This document shows positions 40,580 to 48,283 of a DNA stretch of 64,000 nucleotides, piece by piece. Under the pieces are notes generated by a model. The model was not told the origin of the DNA and made no database searches. It saw nothing but the letters and a program-made list of their open reading frames with translations. Position 1 is the first letter of the stretch. The number at the start of each line of letters is the position of its first letter. Made by a program: the position numbers and the translations under genes. The DNA lies in the NCBI RefSeq assembly GCF_001038425.2, contig NZ_LDPV02000053.1, positions 1 to 64,000 of the forward strand, written 5' to 3'. The stretch comes from Ornithinibacillus contaminans (GTDB taxonomy: Bacteria; Bacillota; Bacilli; Bacillales; Amphibacillaceae).

Positions 40580-41581
40580 ATGTTTTCAAGAGATATTGGA
40601 ATCGACCTTGGTACGGCTAATGTGTTGATTCATGTTAAAGGTAAAGGAATTGTGCTTAATGAGCCATCTGTAGTGGCGATGGATCGAAATACTGGCCGGG
40701 TGCTTGAGGTTGGAGAGGCCGCACGCCGAATGGTTGGACGGACACCAGGAAATATTGAGGCGATTCGCCCGTTGAAGGATGGGGTTATTGCTGATTTTGA
40801 TGTGACAGAAGCAATGTTAAAATATTTTATTAATAAAATTAATGTTCGCGGATTTTTATCGAAGCCGAGAATGCTGATTTGCTGCCCGACTAATATTACG
40901 AAGGTTGAGCAAAAGGCGATTAAAGAGGCTGCGGAGAAATCTGGCGGTAAAAAAGTGTATTTGGAAGAAGAACCAAAGGTAGCAGCGATTGGTGCTGGGA
41001 TGGAGATTTATCAGCCTAGTGGTAACATGGTCGTTGATATCGGTGGAGGAACAACAGATGTAGCGGTTCTTTCCATGGGGGATATTGTAACTTCTGAGTC
41101 CATTAAAATGGCTGGGGATAAATTTGACCAAGAAATTCTTCAATATATTAAGCGCAAGTATAAGCTTTTAATTGGGGAACGTACGGCAGAAAGTATTAAA
41201 ATCAATGTCGCAACTGTCTTTAAAGATGCTCGCCATGAGCAAATGGATATTCGTGGCCGTGATATGGTAACTGGGCTTCCACGTACGATTACCGTACATT
41301 CATCTGAAATTGAGGAAGCACTACGCGAACCAATTTCATTAATCGTACAAGGTGCAAAAACTGTTCTAGAGCGTACACCACCAGAATTATCTGCCGATAT
41401 AATAGATAGAGGCGTTATTTTAACTGGCGGTGGAGCATTAATTCACGGTATTGACCAGTTATTAGCAGAAGAACTTAAAGTACCTGTATTCCTAGCAGAA
41501 GAGCCAATGCATTGCGTGGCAAAAGGAACAGGAATCATGCTTGAAAATATCGATAAGGTTGAACGCAGAAATATTGTTTAA
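40580..41581 (+). CDS. mbl: Rod-shape protein Mbl (MreB-like actin)
   Basis: 333 residues, full length. Actin-fold motifs: phosphate-1 DIGIDLGTANVLIH at the N-terminus, phosphate-2 VVDIGGGTTDVAVLS and the adenosine motif ILTGGGALIHGID. It guides the elongation machinery for lateral wall synthesis. ATG 40580 follows GAGGAGG; the upstream frame is not conserved. Synteny spoIIID-mbl-flhO-flhP is as in B. subtilis. Confidence 0.96.
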   Translation: MFSRDIGIDLGTANVLIHVKGKGIVLNEPSVVAMDRNTGRVLEVGEAARRMVGRTPGNIEAIRPLKDGVIADFDVTEAMLKYFINKINVRGFLSKPRMLICCPTNITKVEQKAIKEAAEKSGGKKVYLEEEPKVAAIGAGMEIYQPSGNMVVDIGGGTTDVAVLSMGDIVTSESIKMAGDKFDQEILQYIKRKYKLLIGERTAESIKINVATVFKDARHEQMDIRGRDMVTGLPRTITVHSSEIEEALREPISLIVQGAKTVLERTPPELSADIIDRGVILTGGGALIHGIDQLLAEELKVPVFLAEEPMHCVAKGTGIMLENIDKVERRNIV

Positions 41582-41685
41582 TCTTATTTACAACTAGATG
41601 CAACAACATTAACGGCATTCACGATAATGCCACAACATGAGGCAGTCATGCCAAATATTCTTACGGAAAAAGGGAGGCGCATTGT

Positions 41686-42489
41686 ATGCTTAGAGGATTT
41701 TATACTGCAGCAAGCGGAATGCTAACGATGCAACGACAGCAAGAAGCATTGTCAAACAATATTGCCAATGCCAACACACCTGGTTACAAAGCGGATCAGG
41801 CCTCGATACGGGCGTTTCCTGAAATGCTTTTGTATCAAATGGGTTCTGAAAATGTTCCAACAAAGCAACCGAAGAATTTTCCGGTACAGAACCCAATTGG
41901 TTCCATTAATACTGGCGTATATGTGCAGGAATATGTACCTAATTTTATACAAGGATCACTAAAAGAAACTGGAATAACAACAGACCTTGCATTAAATGAT
42001 GGAGTTTTTCCAGATGAAACGGGTGGCATCTTTTTCACTGTGCAAAATGAAAATGGTGAGCCGCGTTATACGAGGAATGGTAATTTTACCGTTGATGGTC
42101 AGGGGTATCTAGTTTCAACAGAAGGGTATTATGTGTTAGACCAAGCAGGTAATCCGATTCAAACGGATGGTATGGAGTTTACCGTCAATCCGGATGGTCA
42201 ACTGCAAGTAGGCGGTCAAGCGATTCAGTTGGGTATTGCGTATACGGCGAATGCCAATGACTTGGAAAAAGAAGGTAACGGACTGTTGGCTGGTGAAGCT
42301 GGTCCTGTACCAGCTGGAGTAACATATAGCGTTCAACAAGGGTTCTTAGAGCAATCCAATGTTGATGCCGCACAATCGATGACCCAAATGATGGAGTCGT
42401 ATCGATTATTTGAAATGAACCAAAAAGTGTTAAAAGCATATGATGATAGTTTAGGAAAAACCGTAAATGATGTTGGACGAATTGGATAG
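41686..42489 (+). CDS. flhO: Flagellar rod/hook-basal-body protein FlhO
   Basis: 267 residues of the FlgF/FlgG family: N-terminal rod motif YTAASGMLTMQRQQEALSNN with NTPGYKAD, central GTARYTRNGNF-like beta segment, and the C-terminal coiled coil QGFLEQSNVDAAQSM. It forms part of the distal/proximal rod. The ribosome site is GGGAGG. It begins a two-gene unit with flhP. Confidence 0.92.
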   Translation: MLRGFYTAASGMLTMQRQQEALSNNIANANTPGYKADQASIRAFPEMLLYQMGSENVPTKQPKNFPVQNPIGSINTGVYVQEYVPNFIQGSLKETGITTDLALNDGVFPDETGGIFFTVQNENGEPRYTRNGNFTVDGQGYLVSTEGYYVLDQAGNPIQTDGMEFTVNPDGQLQVGGQAIQLGIAYTANANDLEKEGNGLLAGEAGPVPAGVTYSVQQGFLEQSNVDAAQSMTQMMESYRLFEMNQKVLKAYDDSLGKTVNDVGRIG

Positions 42490-42500
42490 GAGGGAAAATC

Positions 42501-43322
42501 ATGTCTAGATTAATGCTACAGGCTGCAAGTACAATGAATCAGCTGCAACAAAAAATGGATTTAATCGGGAATAACATAGCCAATATTTCAACGACTGGTT
42601 ATAAAACAAGACAGGCAGATTTTTCTTCCCTATTATTTCAACAAATCAATAACATGACAGACCCTGCCAATGCAGAGGGAAGATTGACTCCAGATGGCGT
42701 TCGTGTTGGTTCAGGCGCGAAGCTTGGCTCGATCAATGTTGATTTGTCATTAGGAAATTTAACCAATACTGGACGCGCGCTTGATGTTGCGCTAACACAG
42801 CCAAATCAATTATTCCAGATCTCTGTAACGGAGAATAACGTAACGGAAACACGCTATACAAGAGATGGTTCCTTCTACCTAAGTCCACTTGCCAATAACC
42901 AAGTGGCGCTTACAACAAAGGATGGCGATCCGGTATTAGGGGTTAATGGCCAAATCATATTTGAAGATGGCTTTGATGAAATTAATATTACCGACAACGG
43001 TCAAATTACCGTAAGACGTGGTAACGATACACAAGTTGTTGGGCAGCTTGATGTGGTTGAAGCGGTCCGTCCGCGCCTGTTAGAAGCAACAGGAAATAAT
43101 AATTTCCGCCTGCCTGATTTAGATGCTTTAGGCTATAACCAAGCAGACATCATTCAGGATGTACAAGCAACCATGAAAAGTGGCACATTAGAAAGCTCAA
43201 ACGTTGATATGGCACAGCAGCTGACCGATTTAATCACTGCACAGCGTTCATATCAATTTAATGCCCGTACGATTTCCATGGGCGATCAAATGATGGGCTT
43301 AGTCAATCAATTACGTTCATAA
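42501..43322 (+). CDS. flhP: Flagellar rod/hook-basal-body protein FlhP
   Basis: 273 residues, paralogue of FlhO with the same rod signature (ASTMNQLQQKMDLIGNNIAN, STTGYKTRQ), the TRYTRDGSFYL strand and C-terminal GTLESSNVDMAQQLTDLITAQRSYQ. It starts 11 bp after flhO (AGGAGGGAAA site) and should assemble next to it in the rod. Confidence 0.92.
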   Translation: MSRLMLQAASTMNQLQQKMDLIGNNIANISTTGYKTRQADFSSLLFQQINNMTDPANAEGRLTPDGVRVGSGAKLGSINVDLSLGNLTNTGRALDVALTQPNQLFQISVTENNVTETRYTRDGSFYLSPLANNQVALTTKDGDPVLGVNGQIIFEDGFDEINITDNGQITVRRGNDTQVVGQLDVVEAVRPRLLEATGNNNFRLPDLDALGYNQADIIQDVQATMKSGTLESSNVDMAQQLTDLITAQRSYQFNARTISMGDQMMGLVNQLRS

Positions 43323-43405
43323 GGAAAAAGGATGATTGACGCAGTGTAACACTATCACGTATAGTAAAAACAGAAGTGAATGCAAGGAAAATAGGTGAAC
43401 CCGGT

Positions 43406-43876
43406 ATGTCCACAACAAACCAATTTGATAAAACAAAGGAAGAGAATGCTTCCGAAAAAAAGCAAATTGAATTGACATCAGTGCGTAATGTCATCGAACA
43501 GGAATCCGTAAGCAAAAAAGTGCCAGTCATATCGAGGCGTACAAAGGAAGCAGAACCAGATTTATCTGAGGATGAGGCAAAAGAACGCAGAAGAAAACGA
43601 TCTGCAAGTGCGGAAATCGAAATGACAGAAACACAAGCACAAACGAGAAAACAACAAAAGAAACAGCAAAAGCTCGAAAAACGCCAAAACAAAATGCCGC
43701 GATTGCGTATTTTTCCAATTTGGTTACGTATTGTCGTTGTCGTCGTATTAGCTGTAGTTGCGTTGCTCGTTGGCTTAATGATTGGCTATGGTGGACTAGG
43801 TGATGGTAATCCTAGAGATGCGCTAAAGTGGGAAACTTGGCAGCATATTATTGATATCGTAGTAAAAGAAGAATAG
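43406..43876 (+). CDS. EpuA-like membrane protein (annotated in databases as RNA polymerase beta-subunit-related)
   Basis: 156 residues: a highly charged, probably disordered cytoplasmic N-terminus (1-105, rich in K, E and Q), one membrane helix (about 110-133, WLRIVVVVVLAVVALLVG) and a conserved short C-terminus IGYGGLGDGNPRDALKWETWQHII. This C-terminal block defines the EpuA family found in Firmicutes between flhP and fabZ. Its link to RNA polymerase is only historical; function unknown. ATG 43406 is preferred (AGGTG upstream). Confidence 0.75.
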   Translation: MSTTNQFDKTKEENASEKKQIELTSVRNVIEQESVSKKVPVISRRTKEAEPDLSEDEAKERRRKRSASAEIEMTETQAQTRKQQKKQQKLEKRQNKMPRLRIFPIWLRIVVVVVLAVVALLVGLMIGYGGLGDGNPRDALKWETWQHIIDIVVKEE

Positions 43877-43884
43877 ACATGACA

Positions 43885-43914
43885 GCCTGTGCTCATTGGA
43901 GTGCGGGCTTTTTT
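43885..43914 (+). terminator. Terminator upstream of fabZ
   Basis: GCCTGTGCTC pairs with GAGTGCGGGC (G-U pairs included) and is followed by six T. Confidence 0.75.
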
Positions 43915-43984
43915 ATGGAAATACTAATCATAAACGATATTCTCTGTTATAATGGGGAAAACAATACATAAAAGGAGATTTCTT

Positions 43985-44407
43985 ATGTTGGATATTAATG
44001 AAATCAAAAATATAATTCCACATCGCTACCCATTTTTACTAGTGGACAAGGTGTTAGAGATGGAAGAAGGGACACGTGTTGTAGGCATTAAAAATGTCTC
44101 GGTAAACGAACCATTTTTCCAAGGACACTTTCCTGATTATCCAGTAATGCCTGGGGTTTTAATTATCGAGGCGTTAGCGCAAGTTGGTGCGATTGCGGTG
44201 TTAGGAAAAGAAGAGAATCGTGGCAAAATTGGTTTCTTAGCTGGGGTTGATAAATGTCGATTCAAGCGTCAAGTAAAACCAGGTGACCAATTAAGGCTAG
44301 AAGTTGAAATTACACGCGTGAAGGGTCCAATCGGTAAAGGAAAAGGAATTGCAACAATTGACGGCGAACTAGCATGTGAGGCAGAAATTACTTTTGCAAT
44401 AAAATAA
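43985..44407 (+). CDS. fabZ: 3-hydroxyacyl-ACP dehydratase FabZ
   Basis: 140 residues, hot-dog fold. [12 protein letters not shown] near the N-terminus; catalytic H48 in [11 protein letters not shown] and E62 in [10 protein letters not shown]. It dehydrates 3-hydroxyacyl-ACP in fatty-acid elongation. AAAAGGAG precedes ATG 43985; the frame from 43952 overlaps promoter-like DNA. Confidence 0.95.
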   Translation: MLDINEIKNIIPHRYPFLLVDKVLEMEEGTRVVGIKNVSVNEPFFQGHFPDYPVMPGVLIIEALAQVGAIAVLGKEENRGKIGFLAGVDKCRFKRQVKPGDQLRLEVEITRVKGPIGKGKGIATIDGELACEAEITFAIK

Positions 44408-44418
44408 TGATGAATGGG

Positions 44419-44446
44419 AATGCTACCAGTAATGGTGGCATTTTTT
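44419..44446 (+). terminator. fabZ terminator
   Basis: AATGCTACC (44419-44427) pairs with GGTGGCATT (44434-44442), followed by a T run. Confidence 0.88.
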
Positions 44447-44549
44447 GAACTTCCCGCTAAAATGTTATTTTTTCGTAAAAAAACTGTATCACTTTTTGTA
44501 AAAAGGGGAAAGCTAATGCCGAAAGTTATTACTACAAGGAGGAAATGTC

Positions 44550-44894
44550 ATGAATAAGAAATGGCTTATAAAATTTGGTGCGCCCGTGTTGGCACTATCG
44601 CTTATGACTGCATGTGGTACGGATGAAGAAGAAGATCCGATTGACGACCCAGTAGAAGACGAAGCGCCATTAAATCAAGAAGATGACAATGGTGTGGAAA
44701 ATGACCTAGAGAATGACGGAACCGGCGGCGATACTGGCGTTGATGACGGTACCAACAATGACGATGGCCTGATGGAAGATGGCACAGACGATAATCAAAA
44801 CGGTACTGGCAACGGAACCGGTACTGACGGTGGCACAGACACTGGCACCGATGAAGGTACAGATAACTTAAATGATGACGAAAACAACGAATAA
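44550..44894 (+). CDS. Small acidic low-complexity lipoprotein
   Basis: 114 residues. Lipoprotein signal (basic NKK, hydrophobic core, lipobox MTAC with Cys22). All of the mature part is D, E, N, G and T repeats (DDGTNND, NGTGTDGGTDTGTDEGTDN), strongly negative and surely disordered. No domain is recognised. Such tails could bind cations or act as wall spacers; this is conjecture. GGAGGAAAT precedes the ATG. Confidence 0.75.
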   Translation: MNKKWLIKFGAPVLALSLMTACGTDEEEDPIDDPVEDEAPLNQEDDNGVENDLENDGTGGDTGVDDGTNNDDGLMEDGTDDNQNGTGNGTGTDGGTDTGTDEGTDNLNDDENNE

Positions 44895-44907
44895 CTTCTT
44901 TATAATA

Positions 44908-44942
44908 AATCCCCTGGACATAGTAGCCAGGGGATTCTTCGT
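44908..44942. terminator. Bidirectional terminator
   Basis: AATCCCCTGG (44908-44917) pairs with CCAGGGGATT (44927-44936). T-rich flanks lie on both sides, so it can serve the convergent lipoprotein and yjfB transcripts. Confidence 0.8.
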
Positions 44943-44954
44943 TTTTATATTCGG

Positions 44955-45143
44955 TTAAAGTTGAATATCCACTCGTTTACCAAGTGTTGGATGCTGTGCT
45001 TGTGGAGCTGATTGACTTAACATTTCTGTCAACTGCTGTCCTTGCTGCTGCATAAGATCTTTCACATTGCTCATTATTGCCAAGCTAGCATCGGTACGAA
45101 CTTGACTATTTGCCATCACTACTGACATAGCTGCAATATCCAT
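44955..45143 (-). CDS. YjfB family putative motility protein
   Basis: 62 residues: MDIAAMSVVMANSQVR and DASLAIMSNVKDLMQQQGQQL are the hallmark of the YjfB family, small Bacillales proteins under motility control in B. subtilis. Mechanism unknown. A strong AAGGAGG precedes the start on the minus strand. Single gene, divergent from the CNNM gene. Confidence 0.85.
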   Translation of the reverse strand: MDIAAMSVVMANSQVRTDASLAIMSNVKDLMQQQGQQLTEMLSQSAPQAQHPTLGKRVDIQL

Positions 45144-45334
45144 GCAAAAACCTCCTTATGTATCCGTTAACTCTAGTCTACCATAGAATGACTAGGAAAC
45201 CCACGAACTTTTTCCTATGGTGTCGAAATTAACTTCCAAGTTGCTTTAAATCACATTCCTATTTAAAATTAGAATAAGAATGTCATAAGATGTAAAAATT
45301 AGACTGAATAAGAAAAAGGAATGGTGAAACAATT

Positions 45335-46651
45335 TTGGACACCCCGCTGATATCGATTAGTATTGTACTCATCTTAATTATTGCAAATGGTATTTTTGCT
45401 ATGACCGAAATTGCAATCGTAACATCGCGAAAAGCAAGACTAGAGAAAATTGCTGAAGATGGCGATAAACGTGCGACTTTTGCACTCAAACTTGCAGAGC
45501 ATCCGAATCAATTATTATCAACTATCCAGATTGGGATTACCCTAATCGGAGTGGTAACGGGTGCATTTGGTGGAGCTGCCATTGCCAGTCAATTAGCACC
45601 AGTGCTCGAAAAAATTGACGTACTAGCACCATTTAGCGCACAGCTTAGTATGTTTATTGTCATTGCTCTGACTACTTACTTATCCTTGATAATCGGAGAA
45701 TTAGTACCGAAGCGAATAGGAATGTCTAACCCAGAAAAGGTAGCCTTACTGATCGCTAAACCAATGTACTATTTTTCAAAAGTAGGAAAACCATTAATCT
45801 GGATCCTGAGCAAATCAACCGAGCTTGTACTGAAGCTTTTCCGCGTGAAGACATCGAACGAACCAGATGTTACGGAAGAGGAGATTACACAACTAATCGA
45901 ACAAGGCGTCTACAGCGGTGTCGTTGAAAAAATTGAGCATGAGATGGTGGAACAAATTTTCTATATGGGCGACCAGCGCTTAGGCGATATCCTAACACCA
46001 CGAACATATTTGGAATGGATTGATATAGAAGATTCACTAGAAGAAAACCTAGAAGTCATGACGTCCAGCAATCACACCGCATTCCCAGTCGGGGCAGGTA
46101 GCTTAGACAATTTTCAAGGCGTCATTCATACCAAACAAGTTTTCGCACAGCTAGCCAAAAACGAACCAATAAAGCTAGCCGACTGTATCGAAGAAGCACT
46201 CGTCCTGCCAGAAGCAATGATGGCCTTTCAAGCACTGGAAAAAATCAAGGATTCTGGCAAACACCAGGCAGTGGTCATCGATGAGTACGGTGGCATCGAA
46301 GGATTTGTCACCTTACATGACTTCATCGAAAGCATTGTTGGGGACATGCCCAACCTAGAAGACATCGATCCTAGTATCATCCAACGCGATGAAACCTCCT
46401 GGCTAGCCGACGGATTAATCACAGTCGAAGCATTCAAACGCTACTTTGACATCGATGAACTCGAGGATCTAAGAAGCGAAGCCCACACACTCGGAGGCTA
46501 CATCACAACCTACCTCGGCGACATCCCACTCACTGGCGACTCAATTATGGTAGAAAATTTAAAGCTAGAAGTAGTGGATATGGACCACGTGCGCGTGGAT
46601 AAAGTTCTAATTACAAAGGTAGAAGTGGACGATGATGAAGAAGTAGATTAA
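45335..46651 (+). CDS. CNNM/CorC-type membrane protein with CBS pair (hemolysin C family)
   Basis: 438 residues. DUF21/CNNM membrane domain (about 1-195, three to four helices, with EIAIVTSRKARLE and GELVPKRIGMSNPE), a CBS-domain pair (about 205-335) and a C-terminal CorC_HlyC domain. Relatives in B. subtilis (YhdP, YugS, YrkA) are linked to Mg2+ homeostasis and export. It starts at TTG 45335 (AAAGGAATGG upstream). True haemolysin activity is not expected. Confidence 0.9.
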   Translation: MDTPLISISIVLILIIANGIFAMTEIAIVTSRKARLEKIAEDGDKRATFALKLAEHPNQLLSTIQIGITLIGVVTGAFGGAAIASQLAPVLEKIDVLAPFSAQLSMFIVIALTTYLSLIIGELVPKRIGMSNPEKVALLIAKPMYYFSKVGKPLIWILSKSTELVLKLFRVKTSNEPDVTEEEITQLIEQGVYSGVVEKIEHEMVEQIFYMGDQRLGDILTPRTYLEWIDIEDSLEENLEVMTSSNHTAFPVGAGSLDNFQGVIHTKQVFAQLAKNEPIKLADCIEEALVLPEAMMAFQALEKIKDSGKHQAVVIDEYGGIEGFVTLHDFIESIVGDMPNLEDIDPSIIQRDETSWLADGLITVEAFKRYFDIDELEDLRSEAHTLGGYITTYLGDIPLTGDSIMVENLKLEVVDMDHVRVDKVLITKVEVDDDEEVD

Positions 46652-46655
46652 GGAG

Positions 46656-46690
46656 CAGGGGGATGGGTTAAACCATTCCCTTGTTTTTAT
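46656..46690 (+). terminator. CNNM gene terminator
   Basis: CAGGGGGATGG (46656-46666) pairs with CCATTCCCTTG (46673-46683), G-U pairs included, then TTTTTAT. Confidence 0.78.
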
Positions 46691-46749
46691 TTGATCGAGC
46701 CGATTTTTTAGTAGAGCTTTGCTGTTGAGGGATGTGGCTTGAACGGGTG

Positions 46750-47085
46750 GAATATCGCTCGTTATGGCGGGATATCGCTCGTTATGGCGTAATATCGCTC
46801 GTTATGGAGCAATATCGCTCGAACTGGCGTAATATCGCTCAAACTGGCGAGATATCGCTCGAACTAGCGTAATATCGCTCAAACTGGAGAGACATCGCTC
46901 GAACTGGGAGAACGTCGCTCGAACTGGCGAGATATCGCTCGAACTGGCGAGACATCGCTCGAACGGGTGGAATATCGCTCAAACTGGAGAGATATCGCCC
47001 AAACTAGCAGAATATCGCTCGAACTGGCGAAACATTGCTCTAACTAGCAGAACATCGCCCTCCCCCCAAAACCATCGCCCAAACT
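46750..47085 (+). repeat. Array H: 17 ATCGCTC-type words at exact 20-bp spacing
   Basis: Words start at 46754 and every 20 bp to 47074. The first three continue as GTTATGG and the others as GAACTGG or AAACTGG, so the stretch after the word is the variable part. It lies between the CNNM terminator and the 3' end of the minus-strand exporter half. Confidence 0.88.
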
Positions 47086-47111
47086 CCCGCACTGTGCCGC
47101 ACTGACCCACT

Positions 47112-47564
47112 CTATAGCTGTGTCCGTGTCTTCTTCCCAGTAGTCTTGCGAATGATTTGATTTAACACTTCTGAGAACATCAATCCAATTGCAATTCCAC
47201 CTGCCAAAAGCATGACTTTTGCAGAATATTGAACAGCATTCAAGTAATCATTTTGAACGAAGCTGCGCATTGCTTCATAAGCCATCCCTCCAGGTACGAG
47301 CGGGATGATGCCGGAAACATTAAAAACAATGATTGGGGTTTTGTACACTTTTGCACAAATTTGGCTTAAGACAGCGACCAGCATTGCCCCGAAAATTGTG
47401 GCTGGAACGGTGTCCATGTCATATTGGACAAGTACATAATATACAATCCAACCTGCCATCCCAACAAATCCACATTGTGGCAGCACTTTCCTTGGTGCAT
47501 TAAATAATATGCCAAACCCTGCTGATGATATAAAACTTGTAACAAGCTGGGCGATAATTGCCAT
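47112..47564 (-). CDS. Threonine/serine exporter, small half (ThrE_2, YjjB-like)
   Basis: 150 residues, four to five membrane helices, with SSAGFGILFNAPRK, MAGWIVYYVL and VFNVSGIIPLVPGGMAYEAM, as in YjjB/DUF3815 proteins. It forms a transporter with the larger YjjP-like half (50544-51287). In most genomes the two are adjacent; here 3 kb with array I and a plus-strand c-di-GMP gene lie between them. Confidence 0.85.
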   Translation of the reverse strand: MAIIAQLVTSFISSAGFGILFNAPRKVLPQCGFVGMAGWIVYYVLVQYDMDTVPATIFGAMLVAVLSQICAKVYKTPIIVFNVSGIIPLVPGGMAYEAMRSFVQNDYLNAVQYSAKVMLLAGGIAIGLMFSEVLNQIIRKTTGKKTRTQL

Positions 47565-47674
47565 GATGATTCCTCCAATATGTAAACATTAAGTTAATCT
47601 CTACTTTAAGTGCAAACCGAACAAGAGCATGAGATGCCAAAGTGCCAGCCGATAACCCCATGGCCGGGATCAGA

Positions 47675-47935
47675 GTTATCGCTACGCTGAATTATCATCG
47701 TTCCTCGCTGAATTCGCTTGGTTAACCGGCACTTGTTAACTAAAACTATCGTGATAAGTCCCGAACCTGGGGCGAGATATCCCGAACTCTGGCCGTGATA
47801 TCCCGAACATCAAGCAAGGAATCCCGAACCCCTGCCAGAATCCCGAACCTCACCCGATTATTCCCGAACATCGAGCGAGAAGTCCCGAACCAAACGAGAG
47901 ATATCCCGAACTTTGGTCAACATATCCCGAACCCC
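47675..47935 (+). repeat. Array I: CGCTGAATT words followed by nine TCCCGAAC words at 21-bp spacing
   Basis: TCCCGAAC starts at 47759, 47780, 47801, 47822, 47841, 47862, 47883, 47904 and 47925, that is spacings 21,21,21,19,21,21,21,21. Two CGCTGAATT words 21 bp apart lie upstream (about 47686 and 47707). The 19-bp step occurs at the same kind of unit (CCTGCCAGAA) as in array A (CCTCCCGGAA). Confidence 0.85.
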
Positions 47936-48204
47936 AGCGCCACTACTTCACCGCACCGCGACCACCCCCAGCGCCCCAGCGCCACTACTGCACCGCGATC
48001 GCCACCAGCATCATAAAAGCGCAGCCTGCCCTCCCCTGCACCACCACCAGCATCACCCGCAAAACAATCTCCCTCTATTCTACCCATCCCACAACAACTT
48101 AGCAATCCCAAATCCTATCCGCGAAATGTGTCGAATTTTGGTAAAAATTATCGTTTTTTGATGTTTCGTAAAGCGAAATATCTAGCGAATATTAAGAAAA
48201 CTAT
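47936..48204. other. C-rich tail of array I and upstream region of the phosphodiesterase gene
   Basis: From 47936 the sequence is C/A-rich with a repeated CCCCAGCGCCACTACT phrase and no convincing gene. At 48123-48135 lies GAAATGTGTCGAA, identical to a site upstream of the peptide receptor. Confidence 0.45.
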
Positions 48205-48232
48205 TTGAAATGGAGGACCTTTATACTATAAT
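48205..48232 (+). promoter_or_regulatory. Sigma-A promoter of the GGDEF-EAL gene
   Basis: TTGAAA (48205-48210), 16 bp, TATAAT (48227-48232), about 50 bp upstream of the start. Confidence 0.6.
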
Positions 48233-48283
48233 CGAAGATAAGTATTAGAATAATTGATCAATTATTCAGAGGAGAGAGCTACC

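Noticed and set aside
21604-47090. CRISPR arrays
   Set aside because: Period is only 20 bp, repeat words are 8-11 bp, no unique spacers of 30-40 bp and no cas genes.
47795-48161. Frames of 64-82 codons over array I and its C-rich tail
   Set aside because: Repeat and low-complexity translation only; no ribosome site or family.
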